The position numbers and the translations under genes were made by a program. Positions 23,321-32,858 of a DNA stretch of 64,000 nucleotides are shown in pieces. The notes under the pieces are model-generated. The model was not told the DNA's origin. It saw only the letters and a list, made by a program, of their open reading frames with translations, and made no database searches. The stretch is from Polydactylus sextarius (taxonomy: Eukaryota > Chordata > Actinopteri > Polynemidae). Numbering within the stretch: the stretch's first letter is position 1; each line of letters starts with the position of its first letter. The stretch is taken from contig CM028925.1 of the NCBI GenBank assembly GCA_016801845.1, forward strand, positions 7,018,501 through 7,082,500, in the 5' to 3' direction.

Positions 23321-24225
23321 CTCCCTATTGGCCTCCTGTTTAGATATGTCATCATGAAGCAGGAGCGCAGGCAGAACTCATTTATATTTACATCCTGTGG
23401 ATTGTTTTTGTCTCTTGTGCCATGAAACCACCATTAGTGGTTTTATATAATGTCCGTCCGATATGATAATCTGTCAGACCCCTAGTATTTGATGCTGTTA
23501 GGCTCCGGCTGTCAGCAAGAGGTCTGTGTAATTGGCCTCGCTGTACGTTCCTCATGTTGCACACAGTATCAACAGAATAAAGAAGCAAACACAAGCAACT
23601 CGGAGATCCTTTTTTTTTTTTTTTTAACTTCTGAAGCGTTAACTTTCTTCCCTGAGATAGGCAGGATTTCTGACTTATTACACAGCAGTTTTCATATTTC
23701 ACCCTCTCCCGTGGCTGATGGGACTAATTTCTGCGTCTGGCAGGATTACCCCTCGGTTGGCATCCATTACAGGAGGAGTGTGTGACTCTCATCTCAAGCC
23801 AAGTCATCCTTTCGCTCACACCAGCTTCTTCCATCATCATAGGGAGCTGCTTCATTTTTTTAATTCTATTTCTGCCCGCACTGTACGCAAATGATGTGTG
23901 TAAACATGGCAGCAGGAGTTAATGAATTGATGAACCGGGATATTTGTTTATTTATTTATTTTGGATGAAGAAATAAATGAATGCGACCTCTCAGTAGCCG
24001 CACTCTTAATGTTGAGGTCATTAAACTGTTCAACCAGCCCCTTCCTCTATCTATCTATCAGGGTTGGGATCAGTCAAATTAAAGCACTGGGTTGGCACTA
24101 AAAAGCATTTGAAGGAGTTGGTCGTATTTAGCAACAGGACAAGGGCAGATTGGTGGAGAAGTCAGCAGACTCAGACTGTCGAGGGAGAGGGGAGAAGTGA
24201 ACTTGAGCAAGGCAGTAAAACCATA

Positions 24226-24227
<2 letters not shown>

Positions 24228-24274
<47 letters not shown>
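24228..24274. repeat. (TG)n microsatellite
   Basis: About 23 units. Confidence 0.95.
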
Positions 24275-24275
<1 letters not shown>

Positions 24276-24524
24276 AGTCACACTGGGCTACTTATCCTTC
24301 TTCAACTTTTTGTCGCCTTTAGTTATTTATGAGCATTGTGGCAGTGAAATGGTTCAAATTTACTCCAATCAATGCCCCGTCACAGAAATGTTTCGCTGCA
24401 GCGTCCGTGCACAGAATAATTTCTCTCTTTCTCTCTTTGCTTTACATAAATGCTGCGCCGTTTTAGGAAGAAGCTGCCTGAGACCTTGAAGCAATTTAGA
24501 CAATTTTAGATGACTTCATTTGGC

Positions 24525-24583
24525 GCTCTCTCGCTCTCTCTCTCTCCCCCTCTTTGGCTTTTGTGTTTGTGTGTGTGTGTGTG
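24525..24583. repeat. (CT)n then (GT)n microsatellites
   Basis: A (CT)n run at 24525-24547 and a (GT)n run at 24567-24583, separated by about 20 bp. Confidence 0.85.
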
Positions 24584-24882
24584 ACTGCAAATGGACACAT
24601 ACACACATAAAACAAGCAATGAAATGCCATAAACTGGCCTTTTTTGTTACATTTTCATTCTATATCAGCTCTTTGACAAGATTGCATCCCTGAAATAAAA
24701 AAATTTAAAAAGTGCTGATGATGAGTGAGCAGCCTGCCCTCAGGTGAATTTGTTATTGCAGTTTGAATATTTATGTCCCTGTGTGTTCGTTTGTGTGTGT
24801 GTGGCCGTCCAAATAACTTATACTCGTAATGACGTTTAGCTCAGCAGCGTCCTGGAGAAACAGGACCTGCTGGAGGTCTCCG

Positions 24883-24907
24883 AGGGGACGGGGGGGGGGT
24901 GGGGGGT
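24883..24907 (+). other. G-rich tract, G-quadruplex candidate
   Basis: GGGG-AC-G9-T-G6: three G-runs, the long middle one able to supply two tetrad strands. It is followed by (GCC)4. Confidence 0.5.
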
Positions 24908-25483
24908 TGTCGCCGCCGCCGCAGAAATCGATCAAAGACAGTGGCGACGGCCTCAAAGCAGAAACATCCCAGTTGCCGAGCTGAGGGGGGCGATGACACG
25001 GCCAAAAATCAAAAGCAAATTTGCTCCCAGGCTTGTTTGTCACCACAGAAATAATTGTTCTTCTAAGCAGCCGCTGCCAAACAGGCTGCGAAACAGATTT
25101 ATGATATAATCACACAAACAGAAAAAGACAAGCGAGCGGCCCATCTTTGACACATATAGACACACTTTGAAAAGGTCCTCTCAGTTGTTTGCTAAATAAA
25201 AGAAAAAAAGAAAAAAAAGAACATTTTACAGCGTGTCCATGGTAACAGAGCAGCTGAGACAAACCTGCAGCATTTTCTTTGGTTTCTCTAAGATGTCTAA
25301 TCCTTCACAACATTGTCTAAATTGGTTTGAGGTCTTGAATTCTCACCAGCAGGGAATGCATTTATTTCTGAAGCGAGAAGAAAGACTTTTTTTTTTTTTT
25401 CTTATCTTTTTAGAATTTTATTTCTTGCACAAAAACATACGTTTTTTTACAAAGTGAGACACAGACTGTCTGGGATGGACACA

Positions 25484-25555
25484 TAAAGTGATAGTCCAGT
25501 GTCAGTCGAATCCAGAGTCTTTTCACCATGACAACTAGTCAATTGCTCCCTATCA
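25484..25555 (-). repeat. Dispersed repeat R1, fragment (minus strand)
   Basis: AAAGTGATAGTCCAGTGTCAG followed by AATCCAGAGTCTTTTCACCATGACAA is the reverse complement of the right end of the copies at 26978-27272 and 28786-29024. Confidence 0.65.
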
Positions 25556-25568
25556 TGTTGATCTAAGG

Positions 25569-25655
25569 CAGCGCTTCTCATTTATTTTCTCTTATGCCCC
25601 CCTTAGGAAGAAGAAATTATTTCGCGCCCCCCTTCTCCCCGCGACTATAAATACT
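25569..25655 (+). mobile_element. hAT-like element terminus
   Basis: Starts CAGCGCTTCTCA and runs into the TATGCCCCCCTTAGGAAGAAG and TTTCGCGCCCCCC phrases. I recognise this as the end of a common fish non-autonomous hAT (Charlie-like) family with CAG...CTTCTCA termini. The opposite terminus (TGAGAAGC.CTG) was not found. A similar CAGTCCTTCTCA at 25994-26005 lies in the same orientation, not inverted. Downstream AT-rich sequence to about 25990 is probably part of the element. Confidence 0.5.
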
Positions 25656-26189
25656 ATCATTTGTTTATAAAATTGTTATTATAAGTACATCTCTGCATAA
25701 CATTGTATCCTTATTAACATTACAGAAAGCAAAAAAGAAAGAAATATAGATCAACTTAAAGAATAACTTTATTTAACATTGTTTTTTAGTCTGTAATGCA
25801 TGTAGCAGTACTGCAACTCTACTACTACTACATTTAAAGTGCATCAATTTGCCTGAAATTAAAAAAAAAAAAAAATCCTTATTCAAACTATAAACATTTT
25901 TTGACTGACTTGAACCATTTGATTCTGAAAAATACAGATACAGATACAGTACAATACAGTACAGATCCTCAAAAACTCTAACTAACTCTAATTCAGTCCT
26001 TCTCAAATATACCGGAAACAGCCCAGAAGTTTATTTTCCCAAATGACTCAACAGACCCTGCATTTGGGACAGGCAGCTACATTAGACAGATGTTTAATTT
26101 TTTAAGACAAAGTAAGGCGAAGTACTGCAGCACTCTACGGTATCGTTATGTTTTTAAGTCTTTCATTGTCTACTTGTAGACATGTGTGC
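25656..26189. other. AT-rich interior, probably hAT-element body
   Basis: AT-rich, with poly(A) at 25861-25875 and a short ATACAG/TACAGT tandem at about 25930-25967. No coding sequence. Confidence 0.4.
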
Positions 26190-26285
26190 AGGCACGTTGC
26201 ATGCGCGGCGCATCAGCTGTCAGCCCTGTCTTTTAATGCACGTGTCCCAATGTAGCCCCGTCTTTTCAAAAGTGCGCTTAGACCG
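26190..26285 (+). repeat. Second copy of the block found in 22900-22975
   Basis: AGCCCTGTCTTTTAATGC and AATGTAGCCCCGTCTTTTCA, with near-identical spacing, match 22912-22965. It is flanked by the GC-rich GCATGCGCGGCGCATC palindrome-like sequence. Confidence 0.6.
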
Positions 26286-26804
26286 GTGCAAACCCTAGAC
26301 TCACAGTATCAGAGCGGAACCAGAGCGAGACGGAACAATAGCTCCGGCCTTTGGATGAAAACATGTGCTGTGCTCTGGCTGTATTTCACACGCTCCGCTA
26401 ACGTGCTCTGGTCTGGGTGCAGGGGAGTTAGAATGAGCTAAATTCAACGACGAGGAGAAACTCAGACCCAGCCTTTATTTGAGACCAGCGTTTGTTGCCC
26501 AAATGTGTTGCTGCCCCCGGCTAATAAAAGAGACGGGCGTCTATTCACCACTCGGCTGTTATTTGCAGCTTTACGGTATAAAACACTTTAACTTACAAAA
26601 CAAAAATGAATAAAACATTTTGTGCTGAATTTTTGTTTTTTATGCATTTGCATACGTTTGTCATATTTCCTCGTCTTAGCTTTCGGGAGACTTTTGTTTG
26701 TCTCATTATCTCCGTCCCTCTCTGCATTTCTTTTTGTCACAGTTTAATATTTTTCCATTTTTCTTGAGGGTTTGTTTACTGCGCTTCATATCTCTTGCTT
26801 TGTG

Positions 26805-26805
<1 letters not shown>
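26286..26805. other. Spacer with degenerate repeat phrases
   Basis: 26455-26550 holds variants of a short phrase (CAGCCTTTATTTGAGACCAG, CAGCGTTTGTTGCC, GGGCGTCTATTCACC, CGGCTGTTATTTGCAG), typical of degraded DNA-transposon interiors. The rest is unremarkable and leads into (TG)n. Confidence 0.4.

Positions 26806-26851
<46 letters not shown>
26806..26851. repeat. (TG)n microsatellite
   Basis: About 22 units. Confidence 0.95.
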
Positions 26852-26977
26852 CAGTGCAAAAAACCCTGCCACCTACTGTAGTGGATGTGCAGTTACACTT
26901 TATTCTAGTACGGCAAAAAAAAAAAGCATGCTACACGTAAAACAAAGTATCAATAAGTTAGTAAGTGTAACAAATTC

Positions 26978-27272
26978 ATTGTAAAAAAATGTTTCACAAG
27001 ACTTACCCAACATTTTCCACCAATCACCAAATGGAACTCTAAACCATTCTAGTTGTATGTTGCTATTTTCAACGTTTTTACTATTTTAACTATTGTTAAC
27101 TGATATTCGCCCAAACTGCTAGAAACGGCAAAGTGTACGTGCTTTTGTGGAACAAATCTTCACTGGACTCAGGTTACATTCAGTACATAACGTAATCTAG
27201 CTCTCGAGGAGGCGTTTGACTTGTCATGGTGAAAAAGACCTGGGTTCAACCAGACTATCACTTTAAATTGAC
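26978..27272 (+). repeat. Dispersed repeat R1, copy 2
   Basis: Shares with 28786-29024 the landmarks TTTCACAA.ACTT.CCCA, TGATATTCGCCCAAACTGCT, ACGGCAAAGTGTACGTG, GTAGCTCT-like text and GTTTGACTTGTCATGGTGAAA, and ends ACTATCACTTT. The left third is more diverged. No coding sequence; the class is unknown but it behaves like a MITE or a retroposon fragment. Confidence 0.7.
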
Positions 27273-28231
27273 CTCATTGTTGGTGTGTGTGTGTGTGTGT
27301 TAACTTCACTTTAGCTGCTCTTGGTTGCTCAGTATGCTTAGTATGCGTGGTGATTGTTCAGCGGCCCATGAAGGGGATTAAAAGAGTGTATAGAGGGGAA
27401 GAGGGAGAGGAGAGAGATATTTTCCTTGTTTGCATTTATCCATTTATTTCTGCCGTCTCCCTTTCGTCTCACCTCTCCCCCGGCCTTGAAGCCACTGATT
27501 CAAACCCGTCCCCTGACCACCGTGCTGCTCAAAAATGAGCATATACTTGGAGGTATACTTCTAAAATTATGAGTCTTGACCTTTGCTTTTCATTTGATGC
27601 TACCCATGTGGAAAGGCTTTACTGTGTTTAAGTCACGCGTGCAGTGATCTTGGTATTCGAGGGTGAATTGTCACGAGGAACATCACGCGTCCTGTGGAGT
27701 TATGTATTCGACGTGTCGCTTTGATTACTTTGATGTTTACTGCCTTTGTGGGGCCGCCGATGTTTGCGCTGCAGTTTTCACTTAACGCGGACGCCGTTAA
27801 ATACCGGCAGCATTAAATCGGAAAGTTCAGATGCACAGGCACATCTTTTGAGATTGAATTCAGGAAAAGGTTTCCTTTGAGTGTTTTTGAGGTTAACTTT
27901 TTTTTTTTTTTTTTTTTTTTTTTTGTAGTTTGATAAATAAATCTAATAAATAAAATATGGGGGGAAGCTTCAAATCTGTCAGTTGTCTGTGAAAAATCAA
28001 AGAAATAACTCCACAACTTCCTGTTTCTTGAAAACTCTCCTAAACTCATCACTGATTTTGTTTATCAGTGTTGTAGTGCCAGATAGAAGTTGATCCAAAC
28101 ACTTTTTAACTGATCACTGATCAGTGTTGAATTTATTCATGAGTTTTACAACAATGCTACCTGCAGTAACCTGAATATATATTTTAGTTAGTTTAACTGT
28201 GCCACTCTATCATTTAGACAAATAGTATTCA
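27273..28231. other. Spacer with (GT)n and a 26-nt poly(T)
   Basis: (GT)n at 27283-27300 and poly(T) at 27899-27924. 27540-27830 is repeat-poor and contains two ACGCGT motifs. A palindrome-like ACTGATCACTGATCAGT lies near 28109. No gene. Confidence 0.5.
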
Positions 28232-28514
28232 GACCCTCCAGGATTTTGCGACACATTTTACGATGACAATCATTAACGCAACAGATTCTGCAGCGACCTT
28301 TCCATTCTCTTCATTTTTAATTAATTGTTAATGTATAATATAATTACAAAGTATTTAGAATTTTACAGTTATTGCAGTTATGTCCTTTTAAAAGACTAAG
28401 CGCCTAAAACTGCTGCAACTTTCATCACAATTTTTTTCTAAAAAAGCTGCAGTGAAATCATGTAAATTAGGCCACAACAGTCTCCAACAAGGCCCCACAA
28501 AATCCTGGACTTCA
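28232..28514. mobile_element. Short inverted-repeat element (TCCAGGATTTTG termini)
   Basis: TCCAGGATTTTG at 28237-28248 is repeated perfectly in inverted form at 28498-28509. The 270-bp interior is AT-rich and non-coding. Teleost genomes carry abundant MITEs with CCTCCAGGATTTTGCG ends and interior TTGCAACTTT text. The interior here (CTGCTGCAACTTTCATCACAA) fits. Target-site duplication was not resolved. Confidence 0.6.
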
Positions 28515-28785
28515 GTCCTTGGTATCGACAGATGCTCGCTATTAAAAAAAGTTCCTGTATCAAAGAATCCATAATTCCATTTGATAATTTCGTTTCACAA
28601 GCGCTAGCGCAGCAGAGGCATGGTTATGGGCGAGGAGACACAATGCTCTCTGCACTGCAGCGGCAAACTGCTCTGTCGCTAAGGAAACAATCGAAACCAA
28701 GGAGGTTCAGCGCACAGCGGCGCGGCTACCGCATGCAGTTTGACCTTAACACCTTAAGTGTACCGAGAGTTTATTATAAAAGACT
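28515..28785. other. Repeat-poor spacer between two elements
   Basis: Balanced composition, with CAAGCGCTAGCGCAGCAG near 28598. It has a 95-codon open frame without recognisable domains or splice sites. Nothing firm to call. Confidence 0.35.
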
Positions 28786-29024
28786 GTTTCACAAAACTTC
28801 CCCAGCGTCTTCCGGTTGATGTTGTGGGATAGTTGATTACTGATATTTGCCCAAACTGCTACAAACAGCAAAGTATACGTGTTTTTCTGGAACTAATCTG
28901 CCCAGGACTCATATTGTATTCGGTACATTCCTTCGACCAAGGAAATGTAGCTCTGAAGGAAGTGTTTGACTTGTCATGGTGAAATAAACCCTGTGTTCAA
29001 CTGACACCGGACTATCACTTTTTT
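28786..29024 (+). repeat. Dispersed repeat R1, copy 3
   Basis: Alignable with 26978-27272 over most of its length, with TGATATTTGCCCAAACTGCT, ACAGCAAAGTATACGTG, AGTGTTTGACTTGTCATGG and ACACCGGACTATCACTTTT. It is the best-preserved right end of the three copies. Confidence 0.7.
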
Positions 29025-29689
29025 TTTTCACCTCATACTGTGTTTGTGCGTGTGTGTGTGCGCGCTTCAGCGCGTTTTTGTTGCCTGTGTAACATTTAAC
29101 CAAAACCACAATATTTTATATCAAACTCTAATCTCTTGTGTTGTATATAAAGTCAATTGGGAAAAAACAGTACAGACCGGACACTATCCACAGCATCAGT
29201 GTTTTTTATCTTTTGGTCTTTACAGCCACAAATAAACCGTTTGAATTATCCCATTTGTGTAACAACCAAATCCAGGGAAGGGCTTCATTTTTCATGCGTT
29301 TGTCGTTGCCCGGACAAACACAGCCTCAGCCGCTACAGAGCTGCCAATGCGAAGTGTCATTGTTGTCTTCATACTTGGCAGGGCCTGGAAGGAATAAACA
29401 AAAAGTTGTTCAAACATACATGCCAGGTTTGCACATCCAAGTGTCCTACAGTAACATAAATCTTTGGTACAGTGCATTCACTTTCTCCTTGGCAGATCCA
29501 CCTTCAGCACAAAAAAACCCCAAAAAAAAGCTGCAGCTTGAAATGAGCATGAATGATAATGAAAATGACCTTTAGCTTCTTTTTTTTTTTTTTTAGCGTT
29601 TATTGGCTTGCAGCGTCAACAAAGTGAAATGCCATTGAGGGATTACAACACAATCAAGTTGTATTCGGCGTGACAAAGTTGACTAATAT

Positions 29690-30015
29690 TTCCTGAGCAG
29701 TTAATTTCCTGTCTCTCGTGCTGCTGATAAGGCCCCCGAAATGCAATGATTAAATTTCATCTAATGAAAAGTTCAGTGAACGGACAATGAGAGCTCGGCA
29801 TTTCTGCTAAATTAAATGCATTCTGAATTGATCCGGGGCTTTGATTCATTCATGGTCTGACCCCTCTTGCAATCTGCAGTTGCACACAGGATTAGACCAT
29901 CTCCAGCATTGCAGAATACGGACACCAGCACATTTTTTGTATAATGCGAGGAAAATTTAAATCGGCGGCTCCCCAGAGGCGGCGCCGCGTCTTCCTGCAT
30001 TTCATCAAGACAGTG
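29690..30015. promoter_or_regulatory. Repeat-poor block, possible conserved non-coding element
   Basis: Balanced composition, without microsatellites until 30025, and containing homeodomain-like cores (TTAAATTTCATCTAATG) and a GC-rich GGCGGCGCCGCG patch. Conservation cannot be judged from one sequence. Confidence 0.15.
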
Positions 30016-30325
30016 AAACCCCCTCACACACACACACACACACCGACCCCTCTCCAAAAAGAAAAAACAGGTCTTCCCAACATCAATCACATTCATTGAA
30101 GGTACAAAAGGACCTTTTTAACTCCTCTGAACTCTGCCGCAGCACACACTGTTACCTCCTCCTCGGTGCCCTGTCACAATGAATTGGGTTGTGCTTTGGT
30201 AAACATATTTCTTTCGCTTACTTTGAACACCAGTTTCCTCCACTTATAGACGTTTTTTTTTTTTTTCTTTTCCACTCGTTGTATGTGGAAGTGGGAGAAT
30301 AAATTTGGACACAGCAGAGTAGGGA

Positions 30326-30352
30326 AGATGATGATGATGGTCATCATCATCT
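30326..30352. repeat. Perfect hairpin, 12-bp arms and 3-nt loop
   Basis: AGATGATGATGA at 30326-30337, loop TGG, then the exact reverse complement at 30341-30352. It consists of (GAT)n facing (ATC)n. Confidence 0.9.
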
Positions 30353-30497
30353 ATGCCCTCATTGGAAGAAAACATCAGGATTTTTCCCTGACTCATCGCT
30401 CCGTTATTCCTGATACACCTTTCTCCTGCTAAAAATAAATAACTAATTACAATTTAATATCCATTTACTTAAACATGGCCACAGGATTATATACAGG

Positions 30498-30500
<3 letters not shown>

Positions 30501-30556
<56 letters not shown>
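30501..30556. repeat. (TG)n microsatellite
   Basis: 28 units, the longest dinucleotide run in the window. Confidence 0.97.
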
Positions 30557-30557
<1 letters not shown>

Positions 30558-31374
30558 ATGCACACGTGCAACAACAGGAATCTTGATTTCATTGGCTCCA
30601 TTAGAGGAATGAGACTATGGGCGAGCAAGATAGCCCTCGTTAGAGAGGCATAAAGAGAGAGAGAGAGTGTGTTGTGGGGTGGGGTGGGGTGTCTGGGGGT
30701 AGCGAGGTGGTTCTCGTGACATGGCAGAGGGCCAGGGTCGCTGACGGCTGACTAATGACTTTCACTGAGGGTGTCAGCTTCAGATTTATGTTCCCCACCC
30801 TTGCCCGAATCCACTCTCAGTATCTTAACGCAAGAGTTATTCATGAACTATAGGGGCACGTATGCAGGCGAAAGGAAAAAAAAAAAAAAAAACGGCACGC
30901 GCACTCACCCCCGTCCGGAGATTTAAAGCCGGAGCCGTTTGCCAAACGCGAATGCGTGCACACACGAACGGTGATGTAGCTGTAAATAAAAACGCTGGGC
31001 AAACTACAAGCTCCAGACGGTGATCATCATAAGGCATCAGGACCACAAATATAAATAAATGTCAGTTAGAGATGCTGGAGTGTATTAATTTACGCCGAAA
31101 GGAATACAGCGATGTAGAGATTGCCCTGTTGACGCTGACCTTTAAATGATGGGAACATAGACACTGTATCATCCAGAGACTACGCTGTTTGCTCTGCTTG
31201 CAAAAGAACACTAGTATTACCTGAAGGAGCACTAAAGAGCGTATAGTGCTTTAATATATGCCACAGTAGTTAAATTCTGACAGCTAAGATATAATTTTAG
31301 TCTGCGTATGCAAATTATTATACTCATTATAAGTTATTATATCGTAAGGCTGCACTTTCTGTAGGCACAGTGGT

Positions 31375-32025
31375 GCTTTGAGCTGAAAGCTAACATCAGT
31401 ATACTAACAGGCTACACTTAATTTTGGGCTGGGGACCTGCTAACAGTTCAACACACTTGACCACAGTACATGCTTAATTTCTTTGCTCTAACACCTATCA
31501 GTGTGCTAACATACTTGCCAAAGGTTTTAGTATTTAGCTTATTTTGTTATTAGACTCTTACATTAGCTAACTTATGTGATATGTTTAGTTCCTACATTTC
31601 CCATAATGCAACCAATGGCATCATTAATTGCTTTATGCTGACTGCCAACTATGCTAACGTGGTTGCGTAAGATTTGAACTTGTTGGCTAACATTTTGCTT
31701 ATTAAACTCCCACATGTTAAGCTAACTTTAGTGACTTTAGTGATATGATTTCCCTACATTTCCTATAATGCAACCAATTGTCAATTGCGCAGTAACTGCT
31801 AGCATTAGTATGCTAACATGCTACATCCAGGTTTGGGCTGTGGGCCTGCTAATAATTAAACATACTGGATCTAACTTATGCTTTTATGCAACCAGTTGCA
31901 TGCAATGCTAATGCTATCGGTATGCTAACATGCTTGCAAAGGTTGAAGCTAACCTGATTTATTTCCACGTTTGAGGAGTGTCAATCAAATACACTGCATC
32001 CTACATTTCCCATCATGCAACCAAA
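31375..32025 (+). repeat. Degenerate tandem array, units about 160-250 bp
   Basis: Three copies of CTACATTTCCCATAATGCAA (31592, 31754, 32001) alternate with repeated phrases: RTATGCTAACATGCTAC, TTTTGGGCTGGGGACCTGCTAA, CTAACATACTTGCCAAAGGTT, and TTAGCTAACTTTAGTGATATG. Order is roughly conserved but units are decayed and unequal in length. CTACATTTCCCATAATGCAACC is a phrase seen widely in fish interspersed repeats. Confidence 0.7.
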
Positions 32026-32651
32026 GTCCCACTTCATTTTAAACTCCATGTAGTGTAGTTTGTAGCTCAGACTTTCTTGTGTCGGATCCCAGACAACCCC
32101 AGTGACATCACCAAAGTTCCTTCCTCAGATTTTAACAAAAAAAAAAAAAAAACTGCCTCTGGCTCCTTCTGCCACAAAAAGGACATTATGCAGCTGCTTT
32201 TACACTTTGAGTATTACTCTTTGTGTCGAATAAGTTGACCTTCAAATGGGCAGCGTGGCCCTTTAAACAGCATGTTTTGTTAGTGTCCAGAGATACGACA
32301 GATTGGCCACTTAGCGAAAAAAAAAAAAAAGAAAAGAAAATCCAGGCTCAGTTTCCTGCAGTAACGTCTGCTCTGCTGAACAGTGGGTGTGATGCCAGCA
32401 TGGGATCGTATATGACTTCCCACATCGCTGGTGCGTTCTGATGATCAACCATCTCACGTCATCGTGTTTATAGTAACACATATTAACGTGAAATAACCCA
32501 CCACCCGTACTGTACACATGCACGGGCGCATTCGCAAATAACAGGTTCTCGGTGAAGGTGAGATAATCTCTTGATTTTCATACAGTGGTTGAGGAGCCAG
32601 CTACATACAGCGGTGCCTCTGAGCATAAACAGCGAGAGAGACGCTGAGAAT

Positions 32652-32673
32652 TACACACACACACACACACACA
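32652..32673. repeat. (AC)n microsatellite
   Basis: Eleven units. Confidence 0.95.
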
Positions 32674-32812
32674 AACGGCGGCTGCTTTTAATCCAAATAG
32701 CTTCACTTTGCCCTGAGTGCACCAAGTGTGAATGAGACGGTGGGGGGTGGAGGTGGGGTGGAGAAAAGACGGGGGGTGTTGGCAAAGACATGATGAGTCA
32801 ATTACGTGTGCA

Positions 32813-32814
<2 letters not shown>

Positions 32815-32857
<43 letters not shown>
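32815..32857. repeat. (GT)n microsatellite
   Basis: About 21 units. Confidence 0.95.

Positions 32858-32858
<1 letters not shown>

Larger units (their letters stand above)
23321..25483. other. Spacer with long (GT)n and a G-rich tract
   Basis: No gene recognised. Holds poly(T) at 23610-23625, TTTA repeats near 23945-23960, (GT)n at 24228-24274, (CT)n and (GT)n at 24525-24583, a G-run at 24883-24907 followed by (GCC)n, and poly(T) at 25387-25400. Confidence 0.55.
29025..31374. other. Spacer with (TG)n, hairpin and one repeat-poor block
   Basis: No gene. Contains poly(T) at 29579-29594, (CA)n at 30025-30043, poly(T) at 30252-30266, a perfect 12-bp hairpin at 30326-30352, (TG)n at 30501-30556, a (GGGGT)3 run near 30677-30691 and poly(A) at 30877-30892. 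Confidence 0.55.

Noticed and set aside
24064..24489. 141-codon open frame
   Set aside because: Runs through a (TG)n microsatellite giving a Cys-Val repeat, so the openness comes from the repeat.
29138..29575. 145-codon open frame, the longest in the window
   Set aside because: No domain, no splice or promoter support, composition like translated non-coding DNA, and it ends in a lysine/asparagine-rich tail from A-rich sequence.
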